Made by a program: the position numbers and the translations under genes. This document shows, one piece after another, positions 46,746-59,400 of a DNA stretch of 64,000 nt. Where the stretch lies: assembly GCA_028826165.1 (NCBI GenBank), contig JAPDFW010000022.1, positions 682,001 through 746,000 of the forward strand, written 5' to 3'. The first letter of the stretch is position 1, and each line of letters begins with the position of its first letter. This DNA is from Anaeramoeba ignava. Lineage: Eukaryota; Metamonada; Anaeramoebidae. The notes under the pieces were generated by a model that searched no databases, was not told the DNA's origin, and saw only the letters and a program-made list of their open reading frames with translations.

Positions 46746-49700
46746 ATGAATTCTGATAAAAAAGTGAGCAAAAAAAAATTTTTTCCGTTTATTTCTTTAT
46801 TTATTTATTTATCCAAAATCTTTTTGAATTAAATTAAAAATTTAAATTAAAAAAAAATAAAAAAGAAACAAATTAAAAAAAAAGAAACAACATCAACATC
46901 AGAATCAACATCAAGATCATATACAGATAGTGATAGTCAAGATTCAAGATCATATACATATACAGACTCAGAAGATTCTGAATATGAATCATACAGCGGA
47001 AGTACAAATTCTTCCAATTCTGAAAATGAAGAAATTGAAGACAAAAAAATTCAAAAACCAAAAACAACTGAAAATCAAGAACAAAAAACACCAACAAAAA
47101 CAGAACAAACTCAAAAAAAACCGCAAAAAGAAACACGACCATTACCTCAACCAACCAAAAATATAAATAACGCTAATGCTCCCAATCAAAATAAACCCAA
47201 ACCAGTTGCAAAAAACACTCAACCTCCAAAAAACTTTCCAAAACCAACAGAAAATTTAAACTCAAATGATAAGAAAAAACCGAAGCCATTGCCAAAGACA
47301 AAACCAAAACCTTTACCAAAAACACAACCGCAACCAAAAACACAAACCGAAATAAAAAACGAAGAAGTAAAAAAGAAAGAAATGATGATCAATACAAAAG
47401 AAGATCAAAAAAATATTTCGAAAGGAAATATCGTTGAAAAAAACAACAACCCACAAATCAAGCCAATAACAACAAAGAAGCTTTCTGATAGGAGCATGGC
47501 TATTGCGGCCTTAATGCAAAATAAACCTCCTGCAATGGCGCCAAATATGAAGCGAGCTGTTGTACCTCAACAAACCGAAAATGCCAATAAAGATCAACAA
47601 CAAAACGAAATTCTCAGCAAAAATTCTCAGCCTGAGCTTGTGCTTAATTTGGGTATTGAGTCCCTTTCTAACAAAGAAGAGTCAAAAAAGAATATTTCTT
47701 CAGAAAAAAAATCCAAATTGGATCAAGATAAAAAACAGAAAAAAAAACCCAATAAAAAGGCAAATACAAAAGAAGCTCCTAATTTATCAACAAATAATGA
47801 TCCTTCGCTGAAATCTTCTGTTGTAATTAAGGGTAATAATCTTGATAATAATGCTCAAAGTTTGCTTTATAAGCAAATGGAAAATACAAAAAGATTGGAT
47901 GTTCCTAAAAGAGCTGTAGGCAAAAAGGGAAGAAAGAGGCCTACAAGAGTTCAACCAAGAACTTTAAATGCAATTGATGTTGAAATTGTTTCTACTAAAC
48001 AATCACAAAAATCCAAACAAAAATCCAAACAAAAATCAGAAAAACAATCCAAAAAACAATCAAAAAAACAATCAGAAAAACAATCCAAAAAACAATCCAA
48101 AAAACAATCAAAAAAATCAGGTAAAAATTTGGAATATTCAATTAAATATTAAATATTAAATTAAATAATAATAAATAATAAATAAATATTAAATCTTCAA
48201 TTAAATAATAAATATTAATATTCAAATAAATATTAAATTCAATTAAATATTAAATATTAAATATTCATTTAAATATTCAAAATAAATATTCAAAATAAAT
48301 ATTCAATATTAAATTCAAATAAATAATATTAAATATTCAATTAAATATTAAATATTCAATTAAATATTCAATTAAAAGAAGAAGAACCTACACAAATCGC
48401 AAAGCAAATATTTACACCTAACATCCCTGAAGTAAAGAAAAATGAAGAAAACAATGGACCATTTTTCGAAATCAAATTAGCACAATCACAAAAAATAAGC
48501 AAAGGAGCAAAGAAATATACAGTATATGAAACAGAGTTTCGCGAGACAGAAGATGGAAAGAAGAGATCAGTACCACGACGGTACAGCGACTTTCTATGGC
48601 TTCAGCACAGCTTAAGCGACGAGTGCGGTTCTTTTGTAATTCCCGTTGTGCCTGAGAAACAAATCCGCAACCGATTTTCCATAGAATTTATCGAGGCACG
48701 ACGCAGAAGTCTTGAGAGATTCCTTGTACGCATCGTGAACCATCCGGTTCTTGCCACAACAGAGTCTGTACGGCTTTTCTTCCAACAACAAGACTCAAGC
48801 GTTTTAAGAAAAATCAACATCCGAAAGTCGAAAAATTTTGCTCCCACTTTATTTACCAATTCTCTTAATGATTACCTACAAAACAACCCTTTGAAAGATG
48901 TGGAGTATCTTAATTTGAAGCAACATGAATTGGCGGATCTTGAAAAAGCAAAGTTAGCAATGACAAAAGTGTTTACAAGAGTGATCGACATCAAAACACA
49001 ACAGGCAAAAATTTTCCGAGAAATTTCACAATGTTTACAAGTAACCATTCCGCTTGTTAAAGAGGGCCAAGATCTAGGGAAACTTTGGTTCAGCCTTCTG
49101 GACACTTTCGGGCTTTTAGGAGACCAATTCGATGCAAAAGCTCAACAAGAACTTGCAATGGCTGAAGAACCTTTGAAAGAATTTGCTCGCCAAGTTCTCG
49201 GTTGCAAGACTGCATTGTCTAACTTCGATAAGCTTTCTGGTACTCTCACAAAAACCCATCGCGATTACGAAGCAAAGAAACAGAAGTTTGCTCGTCTTGC
49301 AGGTCAAGGGCTTGGGGCGAAAGAGGACAAAGCGCAAAAAGACGCTCAAATTGCTGAGAAAAAATTGCAAACTACACAAGAAGAGTTCGACCAGATGAGC
49401 ACAATCATGACCGCTGAGATGAAGCGGTTCGAACGCAATACAAATTCAAACTACAAATCCCTTCTGTTGGATTATTCTATGACCCAATTCGCTTTCCAAC
49501 GTAGTATTGTTGCTCTTTGGTCAAAATTTACTGATGAAAATATGTCTTTCCTCGATTTGGAACTTAAAAATCTCCCAGAAAATTTTGTTCTCCCAGAATT
49601 CCCTCTTGAAATCGCTGCTCTTAATGGTGATCTTCTTAAACCTAAACCTAAGAAAAATCATTCAAATGGTCATCGATCTTCTCAAAATCAAAATCTTTCT

Positions 49701-49757
49701 CATAGCGACTCAGAATCCTCCTCTTTGGAAGACTCAGATGATAATAACCACATTTAA
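46746..49757 (+). CDS. PX-BAR sorting nexin (SNX1/2-Vps5-like)
   Basis: Three exons: 46746-46763 (MNSDKK), 46866-48120 and 48379-49757, 883 residues. Residues 7-425 are disordered: Ser/Thr-rich, then Pro/Lys-rich, then a KKQSKKQSEKQ repeat. The PX domain (about 450-560) has the PRRYSDFLWL phosphoinositide motif, VVPEKQ and FIEARRRSLERFL, which are standard PX blocks. The rest is a long helical BAR region (LKQHELADLEKAKLAM ... RFERNTNSNYKSLLLDYSM). Such proteins bind PI3P on endosomes, bend membranes and form retromer-linked tubules. Assignment to the SNX1/2/Vps5 group rather than other PX-BAR proteins is likely but not proven. Exon 3 is markedly GC-richer than its surroundings. Confidence 0.88.
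48121..48378 (+). repeat. Sorting nexin intron 2, ATTAAATATTCAA repeat
   Basis: A 258-bp AT-only intron, donor GTAAAA and acceptor AAAAG, of TTAAATATT-type words. Confidence 0.85.
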
Positions 49758-50083
49758 CTTTCTTTTCTATTTGTTTTTTTCTCTTTCGTTATGTAGATCT
49801 CAGATGATAAAAATTATTCCTCTTTATTTACTTTTTTTTTTAATCCAAAAAAAATTTTTTTTTATTCCACTTTTTTTTTTTTTTTTTGCTTTTTTTTTGA
49901 ATTAGAAAATTAACTCAAAAGAAAGTTTTTTTAAAAAGAAAAAGAAAAAGAAAAAGAAATTTTGGAAAGTTTTGATATTTTCTTTATTAATTTTTGATTT
50001 AAAAAAATTTGGAAAAAAGAAAAAGAAAAAAAGAAAAAGAAATTTGAGAAATGTTAAAGAAAATAAAAGAAAATTAATCAGCT
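49758..50083. other. Convergent spacer, sorting nexin / COMMD
   Basis: T-homopolymers followed by A-homopolymers and AAAAAG repeats, as expected where two polyadenylation regions meet. No gene. Confidence 0.6.
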
Positions 50084-51097
50084 TTAAAGTAAATCCAACA
50101 TTTCAAGCATTTGTTCAAAACTTTTAAACATATTCTAAAAAAAAAAAAAAAAATTCCAAATTAAAAAAAATTCCCAAATAAAAATTTTTTTTTTTCTTTT
50201 TATTATTTTTATTTTTTTTACCTCAAATTCGGAAATTGTCATTTCAAAAGAATAAACAGAAACAACATTATCTTGATTTGCTACTTTCATAAGAATAGAA
50301 ACAAAAGCTTGTGAAAGATCAACACAATGAGAACTTTCAAAACTAACACCCAATTTCCATTGAAAATCAACAATTTTTCCAACAATTGGAATTCGAGATT
50401 TTTCAATTGATAATCTCTAAAAAAACAAAATAATTTAATCCAATTATTTACTCAAAATTAATAAAAATATTCATTTCTATTCCATTAAATGTTTTCTAAA
50501 CAAACCTTCTCTTTCCAAAAAGTTGCAAGAATTGTGTTTGTTTCTGATTTAATAAATGTATTTTTGGAAAGAAATTGATAAAACTCTTGTTCTGTTAAAT
50601 CTTCCTTTAATGCTGCTTCTCTGAAGAATTTAATCATAGATTTTTTGAGTAAAGTTTTTGGTAATAAAGTTTGTTGTTTTGTTTTTTTGTTTTTATATTG
50701 ATTTTTTTTTTGATCATAAAGTGAGTAATTTAATTATGTTTTTTTTTAAAAAGAAAATCACCTAAAAATCATTAAAATTGCATGAATTAAAGTTTTCACT
50801 TCATTTTCTTCTAAAGATACATTGTTTTTATTTAGTTCTTCTTGAATTTCATTGCATTTTGGAATTGTTGATTTATATTGAATTGCTTGAATTGCTTGAC
50901 TTGACTTGAAAAATTTATAAAAAAAATTATTATAAAAAAACAAATCAAAAAAAAAAAAATAAATTATAAACGAATAAATGAATGAAAAATTAAAAGCAAA
51001 CAAGATGAAGTAAAATATTTTGAGGAATTTTATTAATTAAATAAATAGCTGTATCAAAACCGATTGGAAGTATTTGATTTTCTTTAAATAAACTCAT
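50084..51097 (-). CDS. COMM-domain protein (COMMD family)
   Basis: Five exons: 51002-51097, 50762-50904, 50506-50620, 50222-50416 and 50084-50134, giving exactly 199 residues, the family's usual size. The N-terminal part is helical (LPIGFDTAIYLINKIP). The C-terminal COMM domain reads IPIVGKIVDFQWKLGVSFESS, then VVSVYSFEMTISEFENMFKSFEQMLEML, matching the W-x-beta ... F-E-M ... L-L pattern. COMMD proteins form the Commander complex that recycles endosomal cargo and interacts with cullin ligases. The exact paralogue (COMMD1-10) cannot be given. Only 82 bp separate its start from that of the SMCR8-like gene. Confidence 0.75.
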
Positions 51098-51179
51098 TTT
51101 AATTAAAATAGAAAAATGAAAAAAATGAAAAAAAAATTTAAATTTTTATTTTTTTATTTTTTTATTTATTAAAAAAAAA

Positions 51180-53273
51180 ATGAATGATGATTTTATTGTT
51201 TTAACTGAATTTTCACAAAGAAAAGGTCCTGTAACTAGAATGACAATTCCTCCTCAAAGTTTAGATTTAAAAAGTTTTGCTATTCAAATTATGACAACAG
51301 ATTATCAAAAAGAATTTGATGGAACTCCTGTTTCTGATACACAATTTGTTATTGCTTTTAATAGAAAATCGATGAAAAATTTTAATTGTGCTTTTGTAGT
51401 TTATTTCCCCATTTAAATTAAAATTAATTTATAAAATAAAATTAAAATTAATTTATAAAATTAAATTATAATTCATTTATAAAATTAAATTAAAATTTAT
51501 TTATAAAATTAAATTAAAATTGAATTATAAAATTAAATTATAAAATTAATTTATAAAATTGAATTAAAATTAAATTATAAAATTGAAATTAAAATTTATT
51601 TATAAAATTAATTTATAAAATTAAATTAAAATTTATAAAATAAAATTAATAAAAGGTAAATCATTTCACTCTTCTTGATATTCAAGCTCGTGGATTTGTT
51701 AGACCAATTTGTTTAAGTTTTGTTTCAAACGATATGACAAAAATAATGCAAAACCTCCCAAAAATGATGAAAGATTTTTCGGAAGTTACTCAAAAATTAA
51801 AACTAAATAATATCGCAATATTTATTCATGAAATCAATAAATATTTAATACAATTAGAAAAAACAAAAGAAAAAAAAGAAAAAGATCCAACAGTTGTACA
51901 AAAAGAAAAACAACACAATATTTTCAATGATAATTCATTCATCTATTCGTTTATATAAAAAAAAATAGGCAGAAAAATTTACATTGAAAACACTTCATGA
52001 TTATTTTATTGATATGAAAAATTTAAAGGAAAAATTACTTAAATCATTGAAAAAAAAACAATTTAAATATATACAAGAAAAATTACAAATATTGAATGAA
52101 CAGGAAATGCATAATTCAAATGCAATTATTCTTATTGATGATAAAATCACAACTGTTCATCTCGATAGAGAATTAAGACCAATTCCATTAGTTTGTTTTC
52201 CTTCAGAATTTGAATTTACAAAATTTCAACTCAAATCAATTCATTCAAAATATTCTTCACAAAATTACAAGTTGATTCACGACAATCTGCTTTTCCCAAA
52301 AGTAAATCCAAAGTCTTCTTTATTAAAATTTGCAGGAATTCCTCTTGTAAATTTTAATCAGAAAACTCATGATTTGGAAAATGAAGAAGTTGATTTTCTC
52401 ACTCAAAATTATCTTAAAAATTGCAAATATAAAAAAATCAATCAAAATCTTTTATCTGAATATCTTTTTGTCACAGAAACAAAAATACCAAAAGAAATTT
52501 TTGCAGTTCAGCAAAAAGAAACACCAAATTTAACAGAAAAAACAAATGAGAAAAATATAAATGAATTTTTCCGATCGCAAAATCCAAAAAAATCAAAATG
52601 GAAATCGATCCAAAAATATCAAAAACAAATTGGAAAAGTGATTTATAGTTTATTGATAGGAAAACCGTTAGTTATTCGCTCTTCAAATGAGAAGAAATGC
52701 ACGAAATTCATTGAAAGTATGAAATGCTTTATTCCAGGAGAAAAATTTTCAAATGAAAAAATAAATTGGATAATTTCCGATTTGGATTTAAAAATTTTAT
52801 TATCTTCAAAAATTTGTGGAGTTTCAAATGAATTAAAAATTCCAAAAGAAATTCAACAATTTATTTTTGAGTTTTCTTTAGAAACAAGTAGTTTTATTCC
52901 TGATTTTGAACTTCAAAGCAATTTAATTCAAAAAATTGTGAATTTTTTCATTTCAAACAAAGAATATTCAATTGAAGAATCTTTTTTAACTTCAAAATTA
53001 TTTGAAATTGCTTTAAATGCTTATTTATATTATCATATCACTTTTGATAAAGAAGGAGAACTACAAATTAAAAACCGTCTTGATAATCAAGTTCAAGATC
53101 AACACGAGAAAATTTTGACACATTTTTTTGATGGATCTGTTCTTCTTAAACATGATAAAAAAATTCTTAAATGTTTATCCATTTTTATTTCAAAACAACA
53201 ACTTAATTTTTTTCGTCCAAATTTTCAAGAAAATGTATTTCAATTTCATTTAGATTTTTTACAAAATAATTAA
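51180..53273 (+). CDS. SMCR8-like longin/DENN protein
   Basis: Three exons: 51180-51398, 51656-51895 and 51969-53273, 587 residues. The first donor could also be three bases earlier. The N-terminal longin-type domain matches the SMCR8/folliculin group: DFIVLTEFSQRKGP, FAIQIMTTDYQKEF, then NHFTLLDIQARGFVRPICLSFVSND with KIM. The rest is a divergent DENN-like C-terminal part with the short motif LIGKPLVIRS. Animal SMCR8 works with C9orf72 and WDR41 as a GTPase-activating complex for small GTPases in autophagy and lysosome control. This protein is shorter than animal SMCR8 (about 940 residues). No C9orf72 gene is seen in the window. Confidence 0.75.
51399..51655 (+). repeat. Intron 1 of SMCR8-like gene, AATTTATAAAATTAA repeat
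   Basis: A 257-bp intron of ATTTATAAAATTAAA units between CAFV and VNHFTLLD. The unit belongs to the same family as in the Arf and 53448-gene introns. Confidence 0.8.
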
Positions 53274-53447
53274 TTTGAAAAAATTTGAAAAAAAAAAAAA
53301 TTTTTTTCTGATTTAATAAATAATCAAATATTAATTCACATTTTTATTTTCTTAAAGTTTTGTTTTCAGGCAAAAAAAAAAACACAAATTAAATTATTTT
53401 TTTAATTTTCATTTTTTTCATTTTTTTTTTTCATTCTCTTTTCTAAA

Positions 53448-56212
53448 ATGAATCAAAACGATCAAAATCAAGAAGAAATATTTGCAACAATAAGTTCTAC
53501 AGCTAAAAAACAATTAAACCAATTAGTTGTTCAATATTTTTCACAAGGAGGAGCAAAATTTCTTGTAGAAATTTTAAAAAATCCAGAAGTTTCAACAGAA
53601 ATTATTAAATCAGAATTAGATCAACAAAATGAAGAAAGACAATCAAACAGAATATTAGTTGTATCTACAGAACGTATTGGATTATTTTTAGGAGAAAATG
53701 AAGAATATTCGCTTCCTTATAATTCAGATTTAAATGTAAATTTTTTTTTCTTATTTTTAACAAATTTAGTTCAAGTCAATTTAATTAAGTTTTTTTCAAA
53801 TAATATTAAATGCATGTTTTATTTGAATATCTCTTTTTATTGATTCGTAAACTTTGATTTATGTTTTCAAATTGTAATTGATGATTTAGATTCTTATGGA
53901 TGAATTTAATGCTAATGTTGTCAAATTGGTTATTTCTCCACAAAATTTAGCCTATTTAAAGCTTCCAAATCAATCTCAAAGATATATTTTGAAGAAATTG
54001 TTTGATATGTTTTATAATTATCGTGGAACTTATGTTGAAATGGTTCCTGTTCGTGGAGATATTATTGGAGGTAGTTATGATACAACAATTATAATATAAA
54101 ATTCATTTATAAATTTAAAATTCATTTATAAAATTCAAATTCATTTATAAAATTCAAATTAATTTATAAATTTAAAATTAATTCATAAAATTCAAATTAA
54201 TTCATAAATTTAAAATTAATTTATAAAATTAAAATTAATTTATAAAATTAAAATTAATTTATAAAATTAAAATTAAAATTCAAATTAAAATTAAAATTAA
54301 AATTAAAATTAAAATTAATATTCATTTATAAAATTCAAATTCATTTATAAAATTAATATTCATTTATAAAATTCAAATTAATTTATAAAATTAAAATTTA
54401 TTTATAAAATTAAAATTCATTTATAAAATTCAAATTCATTTATAAAATTCAAATTAATTTATAAAATTCAAATTAATTTATAAAATTCAAATTAATTTAT
54501 AAAATTAAAATTCATTTATAAATTTAAAATTCATTTATAAAATTCAAATTAATTTATAAAATTAAAATTCATTTATAAAATTCAAATTAATTTATAAAAT
54601 TAAAATTCATTTATAAAATTAAAATTCATTTATAAAATTCAAATTAATTTATAAATTTAAATTAATTTATAAATTTAATATTAATTTATAAAATTCAAAT
54701 TAATTTATAAAATTAAAATTCATTTATAAAATTCAAATTCATTTATAAAATTAAAATTCATTTATAAAATTAAAATTAATTTATAAAATTCAAATTAATT
54801 TATAAAATTAAAATTAATTTATAAAATTAAAATTAATTTATAAAATTAAAATTCATTTATAAATTTAAAATTAATTTATAAAATTAAAATTAATTTATAA
54901 ATTTAAAATTAATTTATAAATTTAAAATTGATTTATAAAATTAAAATTAATTTATAAAATTAAAATTAAAATTAAAATTAAAATTAAAATTAATATTCAT
55001 TTATAAAATTAAAATTCATTTATAAAATTAAAATTAATATTAAAATTAATATTAAAATTAAAATTAAAATTATAATAAAAATCAAAAGTCAAAGCGGAAA
55101 GTAGAGCTGTTATTAATAGATGTTTTGAAAAACGTTCTGCTACTTTTCAAGTTGAATTAGAATATCAACTTAAAAACAGAAAGAAAATATCTGAATCTGG
55201 TGATAAAACAACTTTTCTTAGAATTGATCCAAATCAAATTGTTTTAGCTCAAATACAAAAAGATCCTATTTTATTTGATTGGGAAAATGATAATACTAAA
55301 GTATTAAAGAGATGATTTTGAAAATTAAAATTAAAATTAAAATCAAAATTAAACTTAAAATTAAAATTAAAATTAAAATTAAAATTAAAATTAAAATTAA
55401 AATTAAAATTAAAATTAAAATTAAAATTAAAATTAAAATTTAAATTAATATTAAAATTAAAATTTAAATTAAAATTAAAATCAAAATTAAACTTAAATTA
55501 AAATTAAAATATAAATTAAAATTCATTTATAAAATTCAAATTCATTTATAAAATTAAAATTAAAATTCAAATTAAAATTAAAATTAAAATTAAAATTAAA
55601 ATCAAAATTCATTTATAAAATTATTAAAATTAAAATTAAAATTAAAATTAAAATTCATTTATAAAATTAAAATTAATATTAAAATTTATTTAGCTTTTTA
55701 AAGTTGCAGGAGAAAACAAAAAGTTACTTTTAGTTGACTATGTTTTAAAATGTTCTTCTGAAGTTACAAGAGAAATAATATTTCAATTATTTTATAAATT
55801 CTCATCAATAGCAATTAAAATTAATGAACCATCAGCAGAAAATGTATTCTCAGAAAAAGGAGGAACTTCATCACTTTTTTCAGAAATCAAATCTTCAGAA
55901 TTTAATGCATTCGGTGATTTTTTTAATCCAGCAGAAGAAGATGAACTTGAATCTAATGAACAAAATTTTAACCAAAATAGTTTTATTAATTTTGATTCTC
56001 GAAAATCTCATCCTTTTTTTGTTTCAGAAAAAATGGTTGAAGGTTTTGATGAAAAAGATAATCCAAATTATGAAGCTTTTGATAGATCTTATATTAAATT
56101 TTTTGAACATTTTCCTTCTCCTTCTATTAAATTTTCTCAAACTGATTCTCAAAAGGAAAATCAACTTGATGGTTCAGATAGTGAAATTGACGATGATATT
56201 TTAAAAAAATAA
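53448..56212 (+). CDS. Conserved-looking 399-residue protein, family not recognised
   Basis: Four exons: 53448-53735, 53890-54070, 55089-55300 and 55694-56212, in frame throughout. The product is a mixed alpha/beta protein without membrane segments. The N-terminal half (VVSTERIGLFLGE ... VVKLVISPQNLAYLKLP) has a beta pattern that could be a PH- or GRAM-like fold. A later block is KAESRAVINRCFEKRSATFQVELEYQL. The last 100 residues are acidic and disordered (GSDSEIDDDILKK). I cannot assign a function. Well over a third of the locus is intronic repeat. Confidence 0.65.
54071..55088 (+). repeat. 1.02-kb intron, ATTCATTTATAAAATTAAA repeat
   Basis: Intron 2 of the 53448 gene. It alternates TTCATTTATAAAATT and TTAATTTATAAAATT units, more than 50 copies. 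Donor GTAGTT, acceptor AAAAG. Confidence 0.9.
55301..55693 (+). repeat. Intron 3 of the 53448 gene, TTAAAA hexamers
   Basis: A 393-bp intron with a core of pure AAAATT hexamers at about 55345-55440. Donor GTATTA and acceptor TTTAG. Confidence 0.88.
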
Positions 56213-56429
56213 TTTTTCAATTAATTTTTTTCCCGAATTCCAAAAAAAAAAAAAAGAAAAAAATCTTTTTTTTGCTCTTCTTTTTAATTGAAAAAGAATT
56301 TAATTTTAATTTTAATTTTTCAAAAAACAAAAATGAAAAAACAAAAATCAAAAATCAAAAATCAAAAATCAAAATAATTTTCTTTTTGTTTTAATTGAAA
56401 AATTGTCCAAAAAAACAAAAATCAAAAAT
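56213..56429. other. Convergent spacer
   Basis: AT-rich spacer with an AAAATC run. No gene visible. Confidence 0.6.
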
Positions 56430-59400
56430 TTAAATCATTTCTAAATTTATCCATTCATCATCATTATTATCATCATTATTATTATTATTATCATTATCAT
56501 TTTTATTTTTTTGATCAATTTGTTTTTTAGTTGGTTTTCTTTCAATTTTTTCAATTTCTATTTTTCTAGTTTCTATTTTTTGAGTTTGAGATTTATTTTT
56601 AATTTTAGGATTTGAGATTTCTTTATGAATATGATTTGAAAGATTTAAATGTGGATGATGAATTTGATTATGATTATCAATTAAATGATGATTTTGGTTT
56701 AAATGTTGATTATTAGTTAAGTGATTTTGATTTGGAGGATTTGAATTTGAATGTTTTTCAATTAAAGATTTTTGGTTTGAATTCTTTTGTTTTTCTTCAT
56801 AAGATTTTCCTCTTTGATGTGAAGAATGAATATGGTTTTGATTTTGATTTTGATTTTGATTTTGATTTTGAATATGGTTTTGATTTTTAATTTGATTTTG
56901 ATTTTTAATATGATTTTGATTTTGATTTTGATTTTGAATTTGATTTTGATTATGAATTTGATTTTGATTTTGATTTTTAATTTGATTTTGATTTTTAATT
57001 TGATTTTGATTTTGATTTTGATTTTGATTTTGATTTTGATTTTGATTTTGATTTTGATTATGATTTTGATTTTTAATTTGATTTTGATTTTGATTTTTAA
57101 TTTGATTTTGATTATGAATTTGATTTTGATTTTTAATTTGATTATGATTATGATTATGATTTTCATTATGATTATGATTTTGATTTTCATTTTGATTTTC
57201 ATTTTGATTTTCATTTTGATTTTCATTTTGATTTTCATTTTGATTTTCATTTTCATTTTGATTTTCATTATGATTTTGATTTTGATTTTGATTTTGATAT
57301 GAATTTCCTTTTTTGTATGTAACATGTTTTAAATCAGACAAATTTTTTAATTGAGTAGTTTGAGTAAAATGTAGAGAATACTCATCATCAACTCTCATAA
57401 GCTTTCCAGAATCTTTTTTGGAAGAAAAAGAATCAACTGAATCACTTGACAAATTTTTTTGAGCCAAAAAAGAAAGATTGTCAATAGAAACTCTTAGGAA
57501 ATTTGAGGGATCTTTTAAAAGATCACTTTGCTTCTTTTTGAAAGGATTAAGATCAACAACAATAACAGAAATATTATCACTACTGCCTTTAGCAAAAGCA
57601 AAATTTTTGAGTTCTAAAGCAGCTTCATAAGGAGAATGAGCAGAATTTACAATATCAACAGCTTCTTGATCAGAAACAACATCACAAACACCATCACAAA
57701 CTAAAATCAAATTATCATCTTGAGGAGTGACATTAAAATAAGAAATATAAGGTTTTGGATAGACAAATGGCAAGTATTTTAAATCTCCAAGTGTTCGTGA
57801 AACTGCAAGTTCTCCAACAACTCTATCATTAAGAGAAACAAAACCTCCTAATTTTCTGATCCTTAATTTTTCTTCAGGAAGAAATGGTTTGTGGTCATAA
57901 GATACTCGAATAGCTTTTGAATTTCGAGACAATATTGCTCGTGAATCGCCAACATTTGCAATAAAGCATGTATTCTGTATAAATAGTGCTATAACTGCTG
58001 TTGTTCCACTTTCATCTTGATTGCTACGTAAATGTGTGTTAAATGAAGAAAAAATTATTTTGAACATTGTTTTAATTGAAGAAACCATTTTTGGGTTAAT
58101 ATTTGAATCAGGAATTGAAGATTCTTGGTTTTCAATTAAATTTTCATTTGATTTTGATTTTGATTTTTCATTTAAACTTTCACTTAAACTTTCACTAGAT
58201 TCTGATTTTGATTCTGATTTTGATTTTGATTTTAATTTAGATTCTGATTTTGAATTTTGATTTTGATTTAGATTCTGATTTTGATTTTGATTTTAATTTT
58301 GATTTGGATTTTTCATTTATATCATCAAATGTTTTCTCAAATGCTGAATTTGGAAGACTTTTAAAAATTTTTGATCGTTGAGATTTTGTTAAAGATTTCT
58401 TGTTCAATGGATAAGAACTTAAAAGAACCTCTTTGCCAGTCAAAATTTTTTGGATTGGATGACTCTGAATTCTTTGATAACGATTTTCGATTTGGGGGAT
58501 AAGATTTTGTTCAGGTTGTTGAAGCTCTGGTAAATACTCTTGAATATAATAGAAGATTGAGGAAGAGATGATTTCCGAGGCAAGAAGAGAAGAAGAATCA
58601 CCGGAATGCCCATCATAAACAGCATAAAAATCGATATTTTTATATTTGCCAATTCCAGCTTGAATATCAATTGAATCTTCCATTTGCTTGCGTTTTCCGC
58701 GGATTTCTGAATAACCGACACGGAAGCGCAAAGATTGAGTATGCAAGACATGAGTGTCAATCATTTCTTTTGACGGGGAAATTAAAACATTGTTTATAAG
58801 AGGGAAGGATGCTTTTGGCTGATAGCTCACTGATGTTGAGTTGTTTGAAAGGATAAAGTTTGAGTTTTGAGAAAACTCAAGATCATCCCGAAGAAATTGG
58901 GATCTAGATTTTGTTTTGTTGAATTTATTCTTGAGAGTCTTAGCAAATTTGAGTGAGAGCTTGTTTCCTTCTATATGCAGTGTTTTCAGTTTTTCGAGAT
59001 ATTTTGCTGAGCTTAAATCAAGATTTTCAATTTTGTTATAAGATAATTTCAAGGTTTCCAAATTGGAAAGTTTTGCGAAACTGTTTTGCTCGATTGATTT
59101 GATTTGATTTCTAGAAAGATCAAGCTCCTTAAGGTTCGTCATTGAAAACCAATTTTTGTTGAATTTCTTCAATTTATTTCCTGAAAGATCAATTATCATT
59201 TTTTTGGGGAATATAAATTGATTAAGAAGAAATAATTCCTTTGGCAGAGATTGCAGATGATTTCCTGAAAAATCGATATTCTTTAAATTATGCAAGTTGT
59301 GAATTGATTTGGGGATTTTTTTGAGAGTGTTACTGCTCGCGTTGAGCTTCTTAAGATTTTTCATCCCAGAAAGATCATCTGGGAGCTTTGTTAATGAGCA

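Noticed and set aside
51180-53273. Folliculin instead of SMCR8
   Set aside because: The length fits folliculin, but the TEFSQRKGP start and the HFTLLDIQARGFVRPICLSFVS block match SMCR8 better from memory. A profile search could reverse this.
56430-58088. The PP2C C-terminal half as a separate gene starting at MVSSIKT
   Set aside because: It would lack the DGH metal site, and the preceding frame continues in the same Ser/Lys repeat after removal of one base.
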